From contig JACKLF010000003.1 in the NCBI GenBank assembly GCA_024236055.1, forward strand, positions 372,001 to 436,000: a DNA stretch of 64,000 nt, written 5' to 3'. The position numbers and the translations under genes are program-made. This DNA is from Alphaproteobacteria bacterium. Lineage in GTDB: Bacteria > Pseudomonadota > Alphaproteobacteria > Micropepsales > Micropepsaceae. Below are positions 60,667 through 64,000 of this stretch, in pieces (within the stretch, counting starts at the first letter, position 1; the number at the start of each line of letters is the position of its first letter). The notes beneath the pieces are model-generated. The model was not told where the DNA came from, searched no databases, and saw nothing but the letters and a program-made list of their open reading frames with translations.

Positions 60667-60969
60667 GGATACTCCGTCTACGGAAGATCAGGAACCAGGC
60701 TGCAATCAAAGCATGATCGTGCCGTCTGCGGCAGGGCTTCTCTAACATTTCTGGAATCGCCCTGATCGCGGCAGATTGAATTGTTTTTGGGCAGATTAAT
60801 TTTGGGGCAAGCCCGTTGCCTTGACCGGGGCACGCCGGTTTAATCGGTGCGCGGGCGACTTGAATCGCCAGCAAAAAGCGCCGCCACAAAGGCGCGGACG
60901 GGGACCCTGGACAGGCAATTCGTGATTGATGCGGGCGCACGCCTGCACACCTGATTCTGGGGAGTTGAA
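60667..60969. other. Non-coding gap between divergent genes
   Basis: I see no ORF with coding character here. An imperfect 20-bp tandem repeat starting GCAGATT lies at 60771-60790 and 60791-60809, in the least GC-rich part of the gap, which is a likely promoter zone. A GATTC site lies at 60953-60957, near the amine oxidase start. No other structure is evident. Confidence 0.5.
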
Positions 60970-62559
60970 ATGACCGACCGCAACGACGCGCCATCCCGGC
61001 GCTCTCTGCTCAGCATGATCGGTGTGGTGGCCGGCAGTGCCGCCATGTACCACGCCATGACCGAGCTGGGCTTTGCCGGCGAATCCACCTTTACCGGTCC
61101 GCCCAAGCTGGGCGCGCCGCCGCCTGGCACCTCGGTGCTGGTGCTGGGCGCGGGCATTGCCGGCATGGTCGCGGCGATGGAGCTGCGCGACGCTGGCTAT
61201 AAGGTGCAGGTGCTGGAATATAACGGCCGCGCGGGCGGCCGGAACTGGTCGCTGTATGGCGGCGACACCTATACCGAGCTGGGCGGCTTTACCCAGAAGG
61301 TCGGCTTCGATCCGGGCCAGTACATCAATCCCGGCCCCTGGCGTCTGCCCTATCACCATCAGGGCATCCTGCATTATGTGAACCGGCTGAACGTGGCGCT
61401 CGAGCCCTTCACCCAGGTCAACTACAACGCCTATGTCCATTCCACCACCGCCTTCGGCGGCAAGCCGGTGCGCTATCGCGAGGTCCAGGCCGACTTTTAC
61501 GGCCATGTCTCCGAGCTTCTGTCCAAGTCGACAAAGCAGGGCGCGCTGGACCAGGCCGTCAGCAAGCAGGACCAGGAAATCCTGCTGGCGGCGCTCAAGA
61601 ACTGGGGCGCGCTGGACGGCGATTACAAATATGCCACCGGCCTGGAAGCGGGCGAGCGGCGCGGCTACGTCAAGGATCCGGGCGGCGGGCTGAACAGCAT
61701 GCCGATCGCCGGCAAGGCCATCGCGCTGCCCGAACTTTTGCAGTCGGGCCTGTGGACCGCGATCGGCGCGGGCCTGGCCTATGACATGCAAAGCGCGATC
61801 TTCCAGCCCAAGGGCGGCATGGGCATGATCGGCAAGGCCTTCGGCAAGGCGCTGGAGCCGCTGATCCAGTACAGTTGCAAGGTGGTCGACATCCACCAGG
61901 ACGAAAAGGGCGTCACCGCCACCTATATCGACAGCGAGAAGGGTGGCACGCGCAAGACCGCCACTGCCGACTGGTGCGTGTGCACCATTCCCGCCTCGGT
62001 CCTGTCCCAGATTCCGATGAATGTCGGCGCACCGATGAAGGCGGCGATCAACCAGTTGCCCTATATGGCGGCGACCAAGGTCGGCCTGCAGATGAAGCGC
62101 CGCTTCTGGGAAGAGGACGACCAGATCTATGGCGGCCAGTCCTATACCGACCAGCCGAACACCATGATCGGCTATCCGATGTGGGACTATTTCTCCAAGG
62201 GCAAGGGCGTGCTTCTGGGGGCCTACAATTTCGGCACTCCGGCCTTCATCGCCGCCGCCAAGCCGCCGGAGGAACGCATCAAGGACGCGCTGGAATACGG
62301 CTCCAAGATCCATCCGCAATACAAGGACGAGTTCGAGTGCGGCGTGGCCGTGGCTTGGCACCGCGTGCCCTGGACACTGGGCTGCGCCGGTTTCTGGACC
62401 GAGGAAAGCCGCGCCGCCCATTATGACGATCTGTGCGCCATCGACGGGCGCATCGTGCTGGCGGGCGAACATGCCTCGCGCATTCCCGCCTGGCAGGAAG
62501 GCGCGGTCACCAGCGCCGTCGATGCCATCACCCGCCTGCACAAGAAGGTCATGAGCTGA
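60970..62559 (+). CDS. Tat-exported flavin monoamine oxidase
   Basis: This 529-residue protein has a twin-arginine signal (PSRRSLLSMIG) and a flavin monoamine oxidase domain. The FAD-binding Gly-rich motif is at residues 56-68 (VLVLGAGIAGMVA), followed by YNGRAGGRNWSLYGGDTY and the C-terminal FAD motif IVLAGEHASRIPAWQEGAV. It would oxidise an amine to an imine in the periplasm. Oxidases normally pass electrons to oxygen, but a cytochrome c gene begins 47 bp downstream, and a RidA-like gene lies beyond. No hydrolytic domain is present. The start at 60970 is clear, with GGGGAG upstream. Confidence 0.88.
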   Translation: MTDRNDAPSRRSLLSMIGVVAGSAAMYHAMTELGFAGESTFTGPPKLGAPPPGTSVLVLGAGIAGMVAAMELRDAGYKVQVLEYNGRAGGRNWSLYGGDTYTELGGFTQKVGFDPGQYINPGPWRLPYHHQGILHYVNRLNVALEPFTQVNYNAYVHSTTAFGGKPVRYREVQADFYGHVSELLSKSTKQGALDQAVSKQDQEILLAALKNWGALDGDYKYATGLEAGERRGYVKDPGGGLNSMPIAGKAIALPELLQSGLWTAIGAGLAYDMQSAIFQPKGGMGMIGKAFGKALEPLIQYSCKVVDIHQDEKGVTATYIDSEKGGTRKTATADWCVCTIPASVLSQIPMNVGAPMKAAINQLPYMAATKVGLQMKRRFWEEDDQIYGGQSYTDQPNTMIGYPMWDYFSKGKGVLLGAYNFGTPAFIAAAKPPEERIKDALEYGSKIHPQYKDEFECGVAVAWHRVPWTLGCAGFWTEESRAAHYDDLCAIDGRIVLAGEHASRIPAWQEGAVTSAVDAITRLHKKVMS

Positions 62560-62606
62560 TGCCGAGAACGCTTATGTCGAGGAAACCTGTATCGAGGAAA
62601 ATGGGC

Positions 62607-63029
62607 ATGAAACGCTTTGCAATCGCCGCCCTGTTGACGACCCTGGCCGCTGCGCCAGCCCTGGCCGACAGCGCGGGCCCCGCGCCCAAGCCTGCGGCCC
62701 GCGGCGCCGCCGCCATTTCCGGCTTCATGGCCCATTTCCCCTTCGAGGGCGGCCAGGCGGTCTATGAGGGCGTCTGCCAGGGCTGTCACATGCCCGGCGC
62801 GGTGGGCGCGGTGGGCGCGGGCGCCTATCCGGCGCTGGCCAAGGACGAGAACCTGGAAACCGGCGCCTATCCGGTGCTGCTCATCCTGAAGGGCCAGAAG
62901 GCGATGCCGGGCTTTTCCATGCAGCTGGACGACAAGCAGATCGCCGACGTGGTGAACTATGTGCGCACCCATTTCGGCAATCACTACAGTGACAAGGTCA
63001 GCGTCGACGACGTCAAGGCGATGCGCTGA
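62607..63029 (+). CDS. Exported c-type cytochrome, electron acceptor candidate
   Basis: This 140-residue protein has a signal peptide (FAIAALLTTLAAAPALA) and one CxxCH heme motif (CQGCH at residues 57-61). A candidate Met ligand lies in KAMPGFSMQ. The layout matches class I cytochromes c such as those that take electrons from periplasmic dehydrogenases. I start at 62607; ATGs at 62601 and 62559 (overlapping the oxidase stop) are alternatives. The short distance from the amine oxidase suggests co-transcription and electron transfer between them. Confidence 0.88.
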   Translation: MKRFAIAALLTTLAAAPALADSAGPAPKPAARGAAAISGFMAHFPFEGGQAVYEGVCQGCHMPGAVGAVGAGAYPALAKDENLETGAYPVLLILKGQKAMPGFSMQLDDKQIADVVNYVRTHFGNHYSDKVSVDDVKAMR

Positions 63030-63046
63030 GCATGGTCGCCCGGGCG

Positions 63047-63586
63047 CTAAAGCGTCTTGCCCATCCGCAGGATCGGCACGGTGACGCCCGATGGGGTGGG
63101 CACCGCCAGCATCTCGATCGGCTGGTAGCCCGCCGCCTCATAGAGCGGGCGTCCGCCCATGGTGGCGCCCAGTTCGGCCCGGGTGAAGCCTTCGGCGCGG
63201 GCGGCGGCCTCGCACAGCGCCAGCACCTGCCGGCCGATGCCCCGGCGCACAAAGGCCGGGTCGGTGTACATGGCGCGGATGCGGGCCGGCTCGCTGGCCG
63301 GATCGAGCAACCGGGCGCTGCGCCCGGCGGTGTGGTTGCCGCCGAACAGGGTGGCGCGCCGGCTCCAGCCGCCGCAACCCGCCAGAACGCCGCCGTCCTC
63401 GATGACAAAATAGGTGCCGTCCTCGATCAGCTGGCTATCCACCCCCATCACCGCGAAGGAGGCTTCCACCTCCTGCGGGGTCAGGAACTGGGGCAGCAGG
63501 CTGCGGATCGCCCGCTCCATCAGCGCGCGCAGGGCGTCGATATCGGCCGGCACCGCCAGGCGGTGCCCCATCTGCGTCTGTGTCAT
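63047..63586 (-). CDS. GNAT family N-acetyltransferase
   Basis: This 179-residue protein is a GNAT acetyltransferase: IRAMYTDPAFVRRGIGRQVL carries the acetyl-CoA loop and LCEAAARAEGFTRAELGATMGG follows. The N-terminal segment HRLAVPADIDALRALMERAI is typical of this family. The substrate is not readable. It lies on the opposite strand between the cytochrome c gene and the RidA-like gene, breaking what would otherwise be a single unit. The ATG at 63586 is used. Confidence 0.85.
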   Translation of the reverse strand: MTQTQMGHRLAVPADIDALRALMERAIRSLLPQFLTPQEVEASFAVMGVDSQLIEDGTYFVIEDGGVLAGCGGWSRRATLFGGNHTAGRSARLLDPASEPARIRAMYTDPAFVRRGIGRQVLALCEAAARAEGFTRAELGATMGGRPLYEAAGYQPIEMLAVPTPSGVTVPILRMGKTL

Positions 63587-63699
63587 GCCGCGACGCTAGC
63601 ATTGCCGCGCTCGCCGCGCAGCCCGCGCGCTGACGCAGTTTCATTTCTTTCCGGATCAGCCCACCAACCATCCAGCCTGACACTACAAGGAGACTCACC

Positions 63700-64000
63700 A
63701 TGAAACTGTCCAAGACACTGCTCGCCGCCGCCCTGACCAGCCTGTCGCTGGGCATGGCCGCCACCAGCGCCTCGGCTGCCGATGTCGAGCGCATCTATGG
63801 CCCCAATTCCATGGTGCCGATCGCCCAGGGCGTGACGGTGCCGCCGGGCTATACCACCTATTACATCTCCGGCGCGCTGCCCACGCCGATCACCCCGGCC
63901 GCCGACGGCAAGCCGGCGGATTATGGCGACATCACCCAGCAGACCCGCTCGGTGCTCGACAATCTGAAGGCCGTCATGACCAAGATGGGCGTGGGCTTTG
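63700..64000 (+). CDS. Exported RidA-family protein, 3' end outside the window
   Basis: The visible 100 codons show a signal peptide (LLAAALTSLSLGMAATSASA) followed by a RidA/YjgF-like start: ERIYGPNSMVPIAQGVTVPPG, TTYYISGALPTPITPA and the helix TQQTRSVLDNLKAVMTKMG. RidA proteins hydrolyse reactive imines and enamines; exported forms occur beside periplasmic oxidases. AAGGAG lies about 8 bp before the ATG at 63700. The frame is open at the window edge. The signal peptide fits action in the periplasm, where the nearby amine oxidase would release imines. Confidence 0.82.
   Translation, partial: MKLSKTLLAAALTSLSLGMAATSASAADVERIYGPNSMVPIAQGVTVPPGYTTYYISGALPTPITPAADGKPADYGDITQQTRSVLDNLKAVMTKMGVGF

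Overview
The window reads as chromosomal DNA of a GC-rich alphaproteobacterium. The lineage markers are GcrA (33985-34449), the phosphotransferase ChpT with CtrA-type boxes in front of it (19455-20159), an EipA/DUF1134 protein, an RpoH with the RpoH box, the argD-argF-hslO and apaG/metZ neighbourhood, and a serC leader RNA. The genes for hopanoid transport (HpnN) and Kdo hydroxylation (KdoO) point to a Gram-negative outer membrane carrying hopanoids and LPS. I cannot fix the genus. No phage, insertion sequence, plasmid or CRISPR locus is visible, and most of the window is densely packed housekeeping DNA.

Layout: 1-3337 envelope lipid transport (hpnN, mlaA). 3543-10389 metabolism and core regulation: chorismate mutase, a YCII protein, serA/serC with a leader RNA, a PhzF protein, rpoH, rluD. 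10361-13692 small genes around tRNA-Glu(CUC), including a UspB-like membrane protein and a DedA-rhodanese fusion. 14537-18578 an MFS permease, a secreted cupin protein, secF without secD, a hydrophobic-repeat mini-protein and EipA. 18683-21486 cysQ and the cell-cycle/chemotaxis genes chpT, cheY-like, cheR. 21483-25754 kdoO, an EstB-like esterase, an acyl-CoA ligase and arfB. 26419-30459 a compact spore-coat-U/Csu-type chaperone-usher operon. 30489-33289 phoR-phoU-phoB without pst genes. 33293-41811 glutathione peroxidase, gcrA, argD, argF, hslO, argE, folE, apaG, an OsmC protein and metZ. 41919-45802 sixA, small genes, an SDR dehydrogenase and an acyltransferase. 45941-53134 a nucleoside transporter, a PAS protein, a lipase-like lipoprotein, an FMN 2-hydroxyacid dehydrogenase, hemC and hemF. 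53317-64000 mostly exported enzymes: sugar dehydrogenase, LigI-like hydrolase, nucleoside hydrolase, M28 peptidase, Tat amine oxidase, cytochrome c and RidA, plus a SPINDLY-like glycosyltransferase.

The most unusual observation is a pair of matching structures in front of sixA (41919-42012) and the SDR gene (44497-44577). In each, the first ten codons of the gene are present twice. The upstream copy runs in frame into a shared 29-nt palindromic core (27/29 identical), and the resulting mini-ORF stops exactly at the true start codon. This looks like a small mobile element that duplicates gene starts, or a conserved coupled leader. Other repeats are a two-hairpin REP-like family (three copies, all next to gene 3' ends) and a GC-rich hairpin shared by the serC-serA and rpoH-phzF gaps.

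Regulatory signals read by eye include two CtrA-type boxes with an embedded GANTC site before chpT, a DnaA-box-like 9-mer with GANTC before gcrA, an 11-nt phased Pho-box-like array before phoU, and inverted repeats flanking the pilus operon.
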